The notes under the pieces: generated by a model | Told to the model about the DNA's origin: nothing | The model's input: only the letters and a program-made list of their open reading frames with translations | Database searches by the model: none | Part shown: positions 56,249 through 64,000 of the stretch, piece by piece | Layout of the letters: the number at the start of each line of letters is the position of its first letter | Numbering within the stretch: position 1 is the first letter of the stretch | Translations under genes and position numbers: made by a program | Assembly: GCF_002777855.1 (NCBI RefSeq) | Contig: NZ_MEIK01000040.1 | Coordinates: 124,001 to 188,000 of the forward strand | Reading direction: 5' to 3' | DNA from: Snodgrassella alvi | GTDB lineage: Bacteria; Pseudomonadota; Gammaproteobacteria; Burkholderiales; Neisseriaceae | Length of the DNA stretch: 64,000 nt

Positions 56249-57778
56249 TCACTTAAACACAAACACAGCCAACAGAACCAACGCAATCACTGCAAGCCAG
56301 AAGTTCTGCTGCCGCTGCGTGCGCAGCAGATGAACATAAGCATCACGCCATTCCAACTGGCGCTTCTCATCCACCAACGCATTCAGCTTGCGCGGTAGCG
56401 CCGGCAGCATCTGTGCCCAATCCGGGGCTTCCTGTCGCAGCGTTTTCCACAAAGCCTTTATACCAATCTGATTATGCATCCAACGTGTCAGAAAAGGTTT
56501 AGCAGTTGCCCATAAATCTAACTCTGGATCAAGCTGCCGTCCCAAGCCCTCAATATTCAGTAATGTCTTTTGTAGCAACACCAGTTGCGGCTGAATCTCC
56601 ACATTAAAACGGCGGCTGGTCTCAAATAAGCGCATCAGCACCATGCCAAAAGAAATCTCCGCAAGCGGCTTATTAAAAATCGGTTCACATACCGCACGTA
56701 CCGCTGCTTCCAGCTCTTCCACTCTGGTGTCAGGCGGTACCCAACCGGATTCCACATGCGCTGTTGCCACACGATGATAATCCCGATTAAAAAAAGCAAG
56801 AAAATTAATCGCCAGATAGCGTTTATCGTAATCAGTCAGCGTGCCGACAATACCAAAGTCCAAAGCGATGTAACGACCATCATCCGCCACCATAATATTA
56901 CCCGGATGCATATCTGCATGAAAAAAGCCGTTATCAAAAACTTGAGTAAAGAAAATTTCCACACCATAACGGGCAAGCTGATGTAAATCAATATTTTTTT
57001 CACGCAACCTGTCTAAACAAGCTACCGGAATACCATCCATCCACTCAATAGTTAGCACACGACGGGCACAATAATCATAATAAACTGCAGGGATAATCAG
57101 CATCGAACTGTCAGTAAACTGGCGCCCGAGCAGACTGGCATTAGCAGCCTCGCGCATCAGATCCAACTCATCATGCAGATAATTTTGAAATTCTGCCACC
57201 ACCTCTCGAGGTTTCAATCGCTTGCCATCAGCAAACAGCCACTCTACCCAGCGTGCGCCCACTGCCATTAGCGCCAAATCCTGATCAATTACTGGCGCTA
57301 TGTTCGGACGTAATACTTTAACTGCCACTTTCTGGCCTACCCCGCCATCAGCAGCAAACAAATTAGCCTCATGCACCTGCGCAATAGAAGCACTGGCAAC
57401 TGGCTGCGGATTGAAGCGGGCATAAATGGCATCCAGTGGCTTACCCAGTTCTGCCTCAATCACCTTAATGGCTACATCACTATCAAAAGGCGGCACTCGA
57501 TCCTGCAATAATGACAGCTCACGCGCGTAATCAGCAGGTAGCAAATCCGGACGAGTTGATAAAACTTGCCCAAACTTTACAAATATTGGCCCCAGACTCT
57601 CCAGTGCCAAACGCAATCGTACCGCAGGCAACTCTTGCCGGTACTGGCGGCCGCGCGGAAACAAGCGTGCCAGTTTTTGCAACCATAACGGTCGAATATG
57701 TGGCTGCACCAAATCCAGCAAACCAAATACGTATACCGTATGAATAATCACCCATATTCGTTTAGGCCAACACCACAT
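56249..57778 (-). CDS. ubiB: Ubiquinone biosynthesis atypical kinase/ATPase UbiB
   Basis: UbiB is a membrane-bound ADCK-family protein needed for ubiquinone synthesis, probably by extracting lipid intermediates. The 509-residue protein has the diagnostic KxGQ stretch [43 protein letters not shown] and [10 protein letters not shown], with a C-terminal membrane helix before VFK. CGGAG precedes the ATG. It stands apart from ubiE/ubiJ, its usual partners. Confidence 0.94.
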   Translation of the reverse strand: MWCWPKRIWVIIHTVYVFGLLDLVQPHIRPLWLQKLARLFPRGRQYRQELPAVRLRLALESLGPIFVKFGQVLSTRPDLLPADYARELSLLQDRVPPFDSDVAIKVIEAELGKPLDAIYARFNPQPVASASIAQVHEANLFAADGGVGQKVAVKVLRPNIAPVIDQDLALMAVGARWVEWLFADGKRLKPREVVAEFQNYLHDELDLMREAANASLLGRQFTDSSMLIIPAVYYDYCARRVLTIEWMDGIPVACLDRLREKNIDLHQLARYGVEIFFTQVFDNGFFHADMHPGNIMVADDGRYIALDFGIVGTLTDYDKRYLAINFLAFFNRDYHRVATAHVESGWVPPDTRVEELEAAVRAVCEPIFNKPLAEISFGMVLMRLFETSRRFNVEIQPQLVLLQKTLLNIEGLGRQLDPELDLWATAKPFLTRWMHNQIGIKALWKTLRQEAPDWAQMLPALPRKLNALVDEKRQLEWRDAYVHLLRTQRQQNFWLAVIALVLLAVFVFK

Positions 57779-57864
57779 GCACGCAGCTCCGGTATATCCG
57801 CAGAAAACGGCTATTGTACGGGATTTTATCTTTCTTTACCGGCCAATAGCCACGTACAAAAGTA

Positions 57865-58374
57865 TCACACTGTTTTCGCATTCTTTTCCGTTAACTGCAC
57901 GGCACCAGCCACATCACCTGGCGTAAACACAAAAGCACGTCCAAAACCAGTTACCAGCCGTGCCTTTTCCAGCTGCAACCGGAACAGCATAAAATCTGGC
58001 AGTCCACTGAGCACATCAACAGTATTGCCCAGCTTGGTCTTCATTGCCTCCAAAGCGGCAATACCCTCAGTAGTATCTTTTTCAACAGTCGTCACAGCGG
58101 CAGCATAATTCAAACGTGCACGTGCAAAAATATTGCGCGCAGAAGCTTCATCTTCTATTAGCAGAACATTTGCCTGCTGTTGCTGTTGCAAATTCTGTGT
58201 ATGCAAAGCCAGACCGGACAACAAAACATACAGATAACCATCATGTTCAGCAAAAGGTGCATAACTTGCATGCGGTTCACCATCCTGCCCTACCGTAGCC
58301 AGCACCAGAGAATCCAGTTGCTGTAACCGCGTGACTGCTGCCTGAAGTTCAGCTACATCGTATTGTTCACTCAT
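57865..58374 (-). CDS. HugZ/HutZ-like haem-utilisation protein (FMN-binding split barrel)
   Basis: This 169-residue protein has the pyridoxamine-phosphate-oxidase-like split-barrel fold: LDSLVLATVGQDGEPHASYAPFAEHDGYLYVLLSGLALHTQNL, then NVLLIEDEASARNIFARARL, LPDFMLFRLQLEKARLVTGFGRAF. This matches HugZ/HutZ proteins, which degrade or handle haem. A good Fur-box match lies 27-45 bases upstream of the start, which supports iron regulation. AGGG precedes the ATG. The haem-degrading His/Asp pair was not confirmed, so the role is inferred. Confidence 0.82.
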   Translation of the reverse strand: MSEQYDVAELQAAVTRLQQLDSLVLATVGQDGEPHASYAPFAEHDGYLYVLLSGLALHTQNLQQQQQANVLLIEDEASARNIFARARLNYAAAVTTVEKDTTEGIAALEAMKTKLGNTVDVLSGLPDFMLFRLQLEKARLVTGFGRAFVFTPGDVAGAVQLTEKNAKTV

Positions 58375-58400
58375 ATATTGCCCTAAAAAAATTATCTAAA

Positions 58401-58419
58401 ATTAATGATAATAATTTTC
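58401..58419 (-). promoter_or_regulatory. Fur-box match upstream of the HugZ-like gene
   Basis: The 19 bases match the Fur consensus GATAATGATAATCATTATC at 15 positions by my count, including the uninterrupted core TAATGATAAT. It lies 27-45 bases before the hugZ-like start, where a Fur dimer would block transcription when iron is plentiful. Confidence 0.65.
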
Positions 58420-58534
58420 ATGTTAAAACTCAAATACCATTTATACTCATTACTACAAAAGCAGCAAGCTACCATTACCCCAAAAAGTACCGTACCATAA
58501 AAAAAATAAATTCAATTCGAGCATAAAAAACACA

Positions 58535-58576
58535 AAAACCTACAGTCAATACTGTCCGCTCCAGACTATAGGTTTT
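58535..58576 (-). terminator. Orphan terminator-like hairpin
   Basis: AAAACCTACAGTC and GACTATAGGTTTT pair with one mismatch around a 16-base loop. On the minus strand it is followed by TTTTTGTGTTTTTT. No gene on that strand ends here, so it may end a small RNA or an antisense transcript. The remainder of the 300-base gap (58375-58678) holds the Fur box and nothing else I can identify. Confidence 0.5.
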
Positions 58577-58693
58577 CCCCAAACCACAAATAAAATTGAG
58601 CTTCAGCACAGTCAGAAATTAGGTAAAATCACCACCCGGATCACAGTCAAGCTTACGGCCAGCTCCAAATAAACCACAGTGGTACAGCACATC

Positions 58694-59254
58694 ATGAATA
58701 ATCAGCCTCATTCCGCAACCCATTCTTCCACAACCCAGAAACGTCCGCGCCAGTTGAAACAGCGCATACTTAAATTAATATTATTCTGTGGTTTCTGTAT
58801 TCTGTATATCTTTATCCTAGCCACAATAGATAGTCGCACTGCCAGCAACCACAAACCGTGGCATTCTGATTTAACCATTGCTGCATTTAATCCAGATGGT
58901 TCATTTCTAGCCTTACCCTATTCCTATATTCAGCAGCACCCATTGGCCGACACATCTTTTTTGGCCAAAAACACAGAAGGTAGCAAACAAAAAAATGACA
59001 ACGATACCTTCAAATACACAATCATCGAGCAAACGGCACAACATCAGCAGATACGTACTAGCCTGCGTACTAACCGCAGCATAACCATTGCAATTTATCA
59101 AGCAACGGCACATACCGTTACACCCATCAAATCCACCAGCTACAACATAGAACAGATATCCATGGCAGCCGTAATGGCTCTCATCAGCGTTTTAATTCTT
59201 CAATTTGCATACCGCTTGCTAGGCCGCCGTACTACTAAAAAGCAAACAAGATAA
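58694..59254 (+). CDS. Hypothetical membrane protein, two membrane segments
   Basis: This 186-residue protein starts with a Ser/Thr/Gln-rich and basic cytoplasmic stretch, then a membrane helix (LILFCGFCILYIFILATI), a polar region of about 90 residues, and a second helix (AAVMALISVLILQFAY) before a basic tail RRTTKKQTR. The topology suggests a periplasmic loop. I do not recognise a family. A GTG at 58679 is an alternative start. It ends at a strong bidirectional terminator shared with obgE. Confidence 0.7.
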   Translation: MNNQPHSATHSSTTQKRPRQLKQRILKLILFCGFCILYIFILATIDSRTASNHKPWHSDLTIAAFNPDGSFLALPYSYIQQHPLADTSFLAKNTEGSKQKNDNDTFKYTIIEQTAQHQQIRTSLRTNRSITIAIYQATAHTVTPIKSTSYNIEQISMAAVMALISVLILQFAYRLLGRRTTKKQTR

Positions 59255-59287
59255 ACATACATTTTCTTCATACAAAACAATTCCATA

Positions 59288-59316
59288 AAAAAGCCACCTG
59301 CAACAGGTGGCTTTTT
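59288..59316. terminator. Bidirectional rho-independent terminator
   Basis: A perfect 13-base stem (59288-59300 with 59304-59316) has a three-base loop, A-run on the left and T-run on the right. It lies between the convergent membrane-protein gene and obgE. Confidence 0.92.
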
Positions 59317-59331
59317 GCAATTATGGCGGAA

Positions 59332-60486
<1,155 letters not shown>

Positions 60487-60592
60487 TTATGCTCAGGCCA
60501 AAACCACATGTCTCAGGGCTAGCGTCGTCATACGATTATAACCAAACTCCAGCAGAATAGCGCTAGCTGTAAATTCCCCGCTGCGTCCCAAC

Positions 60593-60621
60593 AAAAAAGC
60601 CCTGCCAGACAGGCAGGGCTT
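60593..60621 (-). terminator. Terminator after rpmA
   Basis: A ten-base stem AAGCCCTGCC/GGCAGGGCTT (60597-60606, 60612-60621) has a five-base loop. On the minus strand it is followed by six T, just after the rpmA stop. Confidence 0.9.
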
Positions 60622-60636
60622 GATAGCTGTAAAAAC

Positions 60637-60909
60637 TTACTCGTCTGCGCCAGTATACGGACGCACACTTACGGTTTTACGGTTCAACGCGCCTTTCACA
60701 GCAAATTCCACATAACCATCCACTTTCGCAAATAGAGTGTGATCTTTGCCCATACCTACGTTTTCACCGGCGTGGAAACGAGTACCACGCTGACGAACAA
60801 TAATAGAACCAGCCGGAATCAGCTCATTACCAAAGGCTTTAACGCCCAAGCGTTTGGCTTCTGAATCACGACCGTTGCGGGAGCTACCGCCTGCTTTTTT
60901 GTGTGCCAT
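60637..60909 (-). CDS. rpmA: 50S ribosomal protein L27
   Basis: L27 sits at the peptidyl-transferase centre, its N-terminus reaching the P-site tRNA. The 90-residue protein reads [21 protein letters not shown] at the start, then [29 protein letters not shown], all highly conserved. No Firmicute-type cleaved N-terminal extension is present. It follows rplU by 20 bases. Confidence 0.98.
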   Translation of the reverse strand: MAHKKAGGSSRNGRDSEAKRLGVKAFGNELIPAGSIIVRQRGTRFHAGENVGMGKDHTLFAKVDGYVEFAVKGALNRKTVSVRPYTGADE

Positions 60910-60929
60910 TCTGTTATTCCTTCACTCAA

Positions 60930-61238
60930 TTAGGCAATCGCCACGATTTCAATCTGGGTAAAATTCTGGCGGTGGCCCTGACGTTTCTGATAGTGTTTAC
61001 GACGACGCATCTTGAAAATGCGTACTTTATCGTGACGGCCATGTGCAACCACTTTAGCGGTTACTTTAGCGCCTTCAATAAAAGGCGTACCCACCTTCAC
61101 CGCTTCACCGTCAGCAATCATCAAAACTTCATTCAGTTCGATCTGGCTGTCGAGTTCTGCTGGTATCTGTTCTACTTTTAATTTTTCGCCAACGGCAACT
61201 TTATACTGTTTACCGCCGGTTTTTACGACCGCGTACAT
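60930..61238 (-). CDS. rplU: 50S ribosomal protein L21
   Basis: L21 binds 23S rRNA in the large subunit. The 102-residue protein starts [23 protein letters not shown] and contains [23 protein letters not shown], both diagnostic. The ATG at 61238 has GGAG at ideal spacing, so the longer frame to 61289 is not used. A perfect consensus promoter lies 67 bases upstream. Confidence 0.98.
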   Translation of the reverse strand: MYAVVKTGGKQYKVAVGEKLKVEQIPAELDSQIELNEVLMIADGEAVKVGTPFIEGAKVTAKVVAHGRHDKVRIFKMRRRKHYQKRQGHRQNFTQIEIVAIA

Positions 61239-61304
61239 ACTCAACTCCAATAGGAATTCAATTAAAAAACAAAAACTAAATTTCCGCACAAAACGGAATT
61301 GGCG

Positions 61305-61333
61305 ATTATAACAACCACGGAATTAACTGTCAA
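61305..61333 (-). promoter_or_regulatory. Consensus sigma-70 promoter of rplU-rpmA
   Basis: On the minus strand TTGACA (61328-61333) and TATAAT (61305-61310) are spaced by exactly 17 bases, a full match to consensus. The leader of about 60 nt holds a short stem TTCCG/CGGAA followed by a T-rich run (61264-61302). Confidence 0.88.
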
Positions 61334-61706
61334 AACAATAGCAACGTTGTATAAGCGCAGAAGATGGCTACCGCAGCAGGTTTCAGTAAACCATAATACA
61401 TAGTATTACCAATCATAAAGCAGTGACAAAAACCAGCAACCGTTATTAACTAAAATTTTAAAAGAAATAAACACAAACTGAATAAACAAGCACCTAAAGC
61501 AACCGCAAAAAGATTGCTTTTAAAATGAATTATAAGCAATTGAGTAAAACTAAATTCTTTTATTCTTAAAGCCTTGATTAATCACCGCACAGCAAACTAT
61601 GTTAGCTCAGAATTTCATAGCAAAATGGTCAAAAGAAACGTCAGTTGGCCCTCGTTAAACCTATCGATACCTACAGAAAAACTGCTGTAAGCACAGAAGA
61701 AACAAA
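61334..61706. other. AT-rich gap without recognised genes
   Basis: About 370 bases between the rplU promoter and the terminator of the small secreted-protein gene show no credible ORF. There is one weak seven-base inverted repeat (AAAGCAA...TTGCTTT, near 61497-61521). I see nothing else in it. Confidence 0.6.
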
Positions 61707-61742
61707 AAATACATCTTTCCAATCAAAAAGAAAGATGTATTT
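61707..61742 (-). terminator. Terminator after the small secreted-protein gene
   Basis: A perfect 13-base stem AAATACATCTTTC/GAAAGATGTATTT has a ten-base loop. On the minus strand the right arm runs into TTTTTTG. It lies about 39 bases after the stop of the gene at 61781. Confidence 0.8.
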
Positions 61743-61780
61743 AAGATTTCAATTTCTAAAAATTTATGCCACCGACAAAA

Positions 61781-62041
61781 TTAATAGGCCACAGGCGGCT
61801 GAGGTTCCAGAGGGTCGATAACTTTTGTCGGACCATTTTTGAAAGCACACCAATTAACTCTCAATAAATCACATGGCAGCCACTTTGAAGGCGGTAATTT
61901 AACAATCGGATTAGCGATAGAAGGTGATTTAAACAAACTGATATGCACGCCACCCTTGTCAGGTGGATTACCTGCATAACAAGAAAAAGAAGCAACACTC
62001 AAACTTAAAATACCCAAAACAGTTAACACAGATTTTTTCAC
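61781..62041 (-). CDS. Small secreted protein of unknown function
   Basis: This 86-residue precursor has a clear signal peptide (KK then a hydrophobic run to residue 20, cleavage near CYA-GN after residue 23). The mature part of about 63 residues is Pro-rich (LPPSKWLPC, DPLEPQPPVAY) with two cysteines (57 and 65) that could form a disulfide. AAGGAG precedes a GTG start at ideal spacing. It has its own likely promoter and terminator, so it is a single-gene unit. I do not recognise it; an exported host-interaction or envelope role is only a guess. Confidence 0.75.
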   Translation of the reverse strand: MKKSVLTVLGILSLSVASFSCYAGNPPDKGGVHISLFKSPSIANPIVKLPPSKWLPCDLLRVNWCAFKNGPTKVIDPLEPQPPVAY

Positions 62042-62064
62042 AATGATACTCCTTTGGCTAAAAT

Positions 62065-62119
62065 AAAGAGTTTAAATAAACTCTTTGATTACAATACATT
62101 TTTTAATATATGTTGTAAA
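62065..62119 (-). promoter_or_regulatory. Promoter and palindrome upstream of the small secreted protein
   Basis: On the minus strand TTTACA (62114-62119) and TATTGT (62091-62096) are spaced by 17 bases. Just downstream, AAAGAGTTTA and its exact complement (62065-62074, 62077-62086) form a palindrome at the likely transcription start, either an operator or a 5' hairpin. Confidence 0.5.
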
Positions 62120-62713
62120 CTTTTTATTTAAAGAAACAAAAAAATTGTCTGATTAACACAACCATAAAAAATTCAACCAGCCAACCCGTAATTTAAAAAA
62201 AATTATATATTCCACGTAGCCAACCAATACCAAAAACATAAAATCAATAAAAAGCTTCCTTTATTTCACACCAGCATAAAATCAAAAACCTAATACAAAT
62301 ACGTTCAAACTACATATACAAACAATGTTCAATCCTATAGCAAAATTGATTTATGTAATCTCACTCACACCCACAGCCAACAAAAAATATTCAGCGTTGA
62401 AAGCAGTTATTTTGAAATCACAACTCACAAATCCAATTACTATCCTTATAAAAAACAAATATATAAATAAAAACTTTTCTCAGAAAATAATGAATATACA
62501 AACCCTAATTGATCTAGACAACATTAGCTGGCTTCAGTTTAAACCCAATTTATCCGAATTTCCCCAAAGCAAGAAATCATCAGAATTTACCCAATCTAAC
62601 TTTTCTATCCCCTAAATTAATTTCAAGTATAATATTAAGCAATAGTGCTCAGTAGCAAACAGCACATTTTGATTAAAACACACCACCAAAATCCGTTGCA
62701 GAAACACATACAC
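62120..62713. other. AT-rich gap upstream of ispB
   Basis: Nearly 600 bases between divergent promoters are AT-rich. A 96-codon open frame (62325-62615) lacks a ribosome binding site and has random-looking composition, so I do not call it a gene. The ispB promoter must lie at the right side but is not obvious. Confidence 0.55.
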
Positions 62714-63688
62714 ATGCTTGAAAACCTGCCCTATTTCCAAAAACACCTGCCCGAAGACCTAAGCCGCGTTAATGCTGTCATCAACCGTGCTGTCGAATCC
62801 GAAGTCGTTCTTATCTCCCAAATTGGCCAGTATATAATTAGCGCCGGCGGCAAACGCTTGCGGCCGATTATCACCATTCTGGCCGGCAAGGCACTGGGCT
62901 ATGATAAAGACCCACTATTTTCCCTTGCTGCCATGGTGGAATTTATTCACACTTCTACCCTGCTGCACGACGATGTAGTAGATGAAAGCGATCTGCGCCG
63001 CGGCCGTGAAACTGCCAACAATCTTTTTGGCAATGCCGCCGCCGTACTGGTAGGCGACTTTCTCTATACCCGCGCCTTTCAGCTGATGGTAGGTTCCGGT
63101 AGCCTGCGTATACTGGAAGTCATGGCTGAAGCCACCAACATCATCGCCGAAGGTGAAGTGATGCAGCTGATGAATATCGGCAATATTGACGTCACCGAAG
63201 AGCAGTATATTCAAGTAATTGAATACAAAACCGCCAAATTGTTTCAGGCGGCAGCACAAGTGGGCGCCATATTAGCCGGCGCCAGCGACAAACAGGAATT
63301 GGCACTAAAAAATTACGGTACCTATCTGGGTACTGCCTTCCAGATTATTGATGATGTACTGGATTACACCGGTGATGTAGACACAATCGGCAAAAATGTC
63401 GGCGATGATCTGGCCGAAGGTAAACCTACCCTACCCCTGATTTACCTGCTCAACCAAGGCAGCCCTGTTGCCGCGGCCGATGTGCGCCACGCACTGGAAC
63501 ATGCCGACCGCAGCTACTTCGACAAAATCCACGACCACGTGATGAACTCTGATGCGCTGGTTTATTGCACCGCGCAGGCTAAAAAAGCAATTGATGCCGC
63601 AGTCAACTGCCTGAATGATTTACCAGCTAACGAAACCACGCAAGCCATGCGCGATTTAGCATTGGCATCTTTAGCCCGAATCTCATAA
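62714..63688 (+). CDS. ispB: Octaprenyl diphosphate synthase
   Basis: IspB builds the polyprenyl side chain of ubiquinone by adding isopentenyl units to farnesyl diphosphate. The 324-residue protein has GGKRLRPIITILAGKALG, the first Asp-rich motif LLHDDVVDESDLRRG, and the second FQIIDDVLDYTGD, followed by KPTLPLIYLL. The frame opens at 62645 but family length and the start MLENLPYFQKHLPEDL support the ATG at 62714. With ubiB it belongs to ubiquinone synthesis. A terminator and tRNA gene follow. Confidence 0.94.
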   Translation: MLENLPYFQKHLPEDLSRVNAVINRAVESEVVLISQIGQYIISAGGKRLRPIITILAGKALGYDKDPLFSLAAMVEFIHTSTLLHDDVVDESDLRRGRETANNLFGNAAAVLVGDFLYTRAFQLMVGSGSLRILEVMAEATNIIAEGEVMQLMNIGNIDVTEEQYIQVIEYKTAKLFQAAAQVGAILAGASDKQELALKNYGTYLGTAFQIIDDVLDYTGDVDTIGKNVGDDLAEGKPTLPLIYLLNQGSPVAAADVRHALEHADRSYFDKIHDHVMNSDALVYCTAQAKKAIDAAVNCLNDLPANETTQAMRDLALASLARIS

Positions 63689-63694
63689 AATAGC

Positions 63695-63726
63695 GGGCTA
63701 TAGCCGCTTTTGACTATAGCCCTTTA
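63695..63726 (+). terminator. Terminator after ispB
   Basis: A nine-base stem GGGCTATAG/CTATAGCCC (63695-63703, 63714-63722) has a ten-base loop and is followed by TTTATT. It separates ispB from the tRNA gene. Confidence 0.78.
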
Positions 63727-63736
63727 TTGTACAAGT

Positions 63737-63811
63737 CTCGCCGTAGTTCAACGGATAGAACACATGCCTCCTAAGCGTGCGATACAGGTTCGATTCCTGT
63801 CGGCGGGACCA
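63737..63811 (+). tRNA. tRNA-Arg (anticodon CCU)
   Basis: A complete cloverleaf folds by hand. The acceptor stem CTCGCCG/CGGCGGG has a U-G at the second pair; the D stem is GTTC/GAAC; the anticodon stem CATGC/GCGTG encloses loop CTCCTAA with anticodon CCT at 63770-63772; the T stem ACAGG/CCTGT encloses TTCGATT. The CCA end is encoded (63809-63811). It reads AGG codons. Confidence 0.95.
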
Positions 63812-63913
63812 TTATGTTAATTTTATATAAATAAAACAATAATATTTATCAATAATTTTAATAAATTATTTAAAATAATGTTTACTATAGCTTATATTTT
63901 GACTACTTCTTAT

Positions 63914-64000
63914 TTATTTTAAAAAACTTTCTATAAGTGAAGGAAATCCGTATTCTTTCGGATTTTTTTCTAGATAATCTATTATATCTTGATATTCAGA
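63914..64000 (-). CDS. C-terminal end of an unidentified protein, cut by the window edge
   Basis: On the minus strand an open frame enters from beyond base 64000 and ends at a TAA at 63914. Its 28 visible residues include EYQDIIDYLEKNPKEYGF and the end SLIESFLK, with the helix-forming, charged composition of a genuine protein tail. It is AT-rich. It converges on tRNA-Arg. The family cannot be told from this fragment. Confidence 0.5.
   Translation of the reverse strand, partial: SEYQDIIDYLEKNPKEYGFPSLIESFLK

Noticed and set aside
62325-62615. 96-codon plus-strand open frame upstream of ispB
   Set aside because: It has no ribosome binding site, and composition simply reflects AT-rich DNA (Asn, Lys, Ile, Ser). 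It shows no recognisable domain.
63944-63969. Terminator-like hairpin AAATCCG...CGGATTT followed by T-run
   Set aside because: The bases lie inside a plausible minus-strand coding frame (63914-64000); the inverted repeat is short and better explained as coding sequence.

Overview
The window is chromosomal DNA from a betaproteobacterium of the Neisseriaceae. It has moderately low GC, with clearly AT-rich intergenic regions. The gene content and order fit a Snodgrassella-like bee-gut symbiont best. The evidence is a Neisseria-type dcw cluster, a one-domain SurA, the MlaFEDCB-A order, and one 12-mer (AGGCTGCCTGAA) matching a Neisseriaceae DNA-uptake-sequence dialect. The species is inferred, not proven. 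Almost every gene is a recognisable core gene, and I found no CRISPR array, prophage, insertion sequence or rRNA.

Layout. 1-2.4 kb: the 3' end of hemN, a small winged-helix-like ORF, a Nudix CoA pyrophosphatase, nnrE and folB. 2.5-10.6 kb: plsY, a DedA protein, glmM, folP, ftsH, rlmE, yhbY and greA. 10.7-11.4 kb: a gene-free AT-rich gap. 11.4-13.2 kb: ssb, a lytic transglycosylase with a Tat-like signal, and a conserved hypothetical. 13.3-21.7 kb: an outer-membrane biogenesis run on the minus strand (lptD-surA-pdxA-mlaF-E-D-C-B-mlaA), divergent from amgK. 22.8-30 kb: an AT-rich orphan gene with a CoiA-like/PD-(D/E)XK pattern, then rsmJ, pilR, pilS and parC. 30.3-47.4 kb: a complete dcw division/cell-wall cluster from mraZ to ftsZ, transcribed leftwards, with an MraZ-box-like operator ahead of mraZ. 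47.7-51.9 kb: a MidA-type methyltransferase, an AT-rich 5'-nucleotidase, an old-yellow-enzyme oxidoreductase, ybaK and a RidA-family gene. 52-58.4 kb: argJ, pssA, hflX, psd, ubiB and a HugZ-like gene behind a Fur-box match. 58.7-64 kb: a small membrane protein, obgE, rpmA, rplU, a small secreted protein, ispB, tRNA-Arg(CCU) and the tail of one more minus-strand gene cut by the window edge.

How the genes work together. The dominant theme is the envelope. GlmM supplies GlcN-1-P; the dcw cluster makes and uses lipid II; AmgK recycles MurNAc; LptD, SurA and Mla build and maintain the outer membrane; PlsY, PssA and Psd make phospholipids; and FtsH provides membrane quality control. A second theme is RNA and ribosome maintenance (RlmE, YhbY, RsmJ, RsmH, ObgE, L21, L27, YbaK, GreA, HflX).

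The most interesting signals are regulatory. They are a strong terminator-like hairpin inside the greA leader, reminiscent of E. coli GraL; a perfect palindrome filling the spacer of the likely glmM promoter; a terminator-like hairpin between ftsI and murE; a Fur-box match ahead of the hugZ-like gene; and a palindrome ahead of a small secreted protein. I do not see a clearly new multi-gene system here. The best protein candidate for something undescribed is the CoiA-like orphan at 22.8-23.8 kb.
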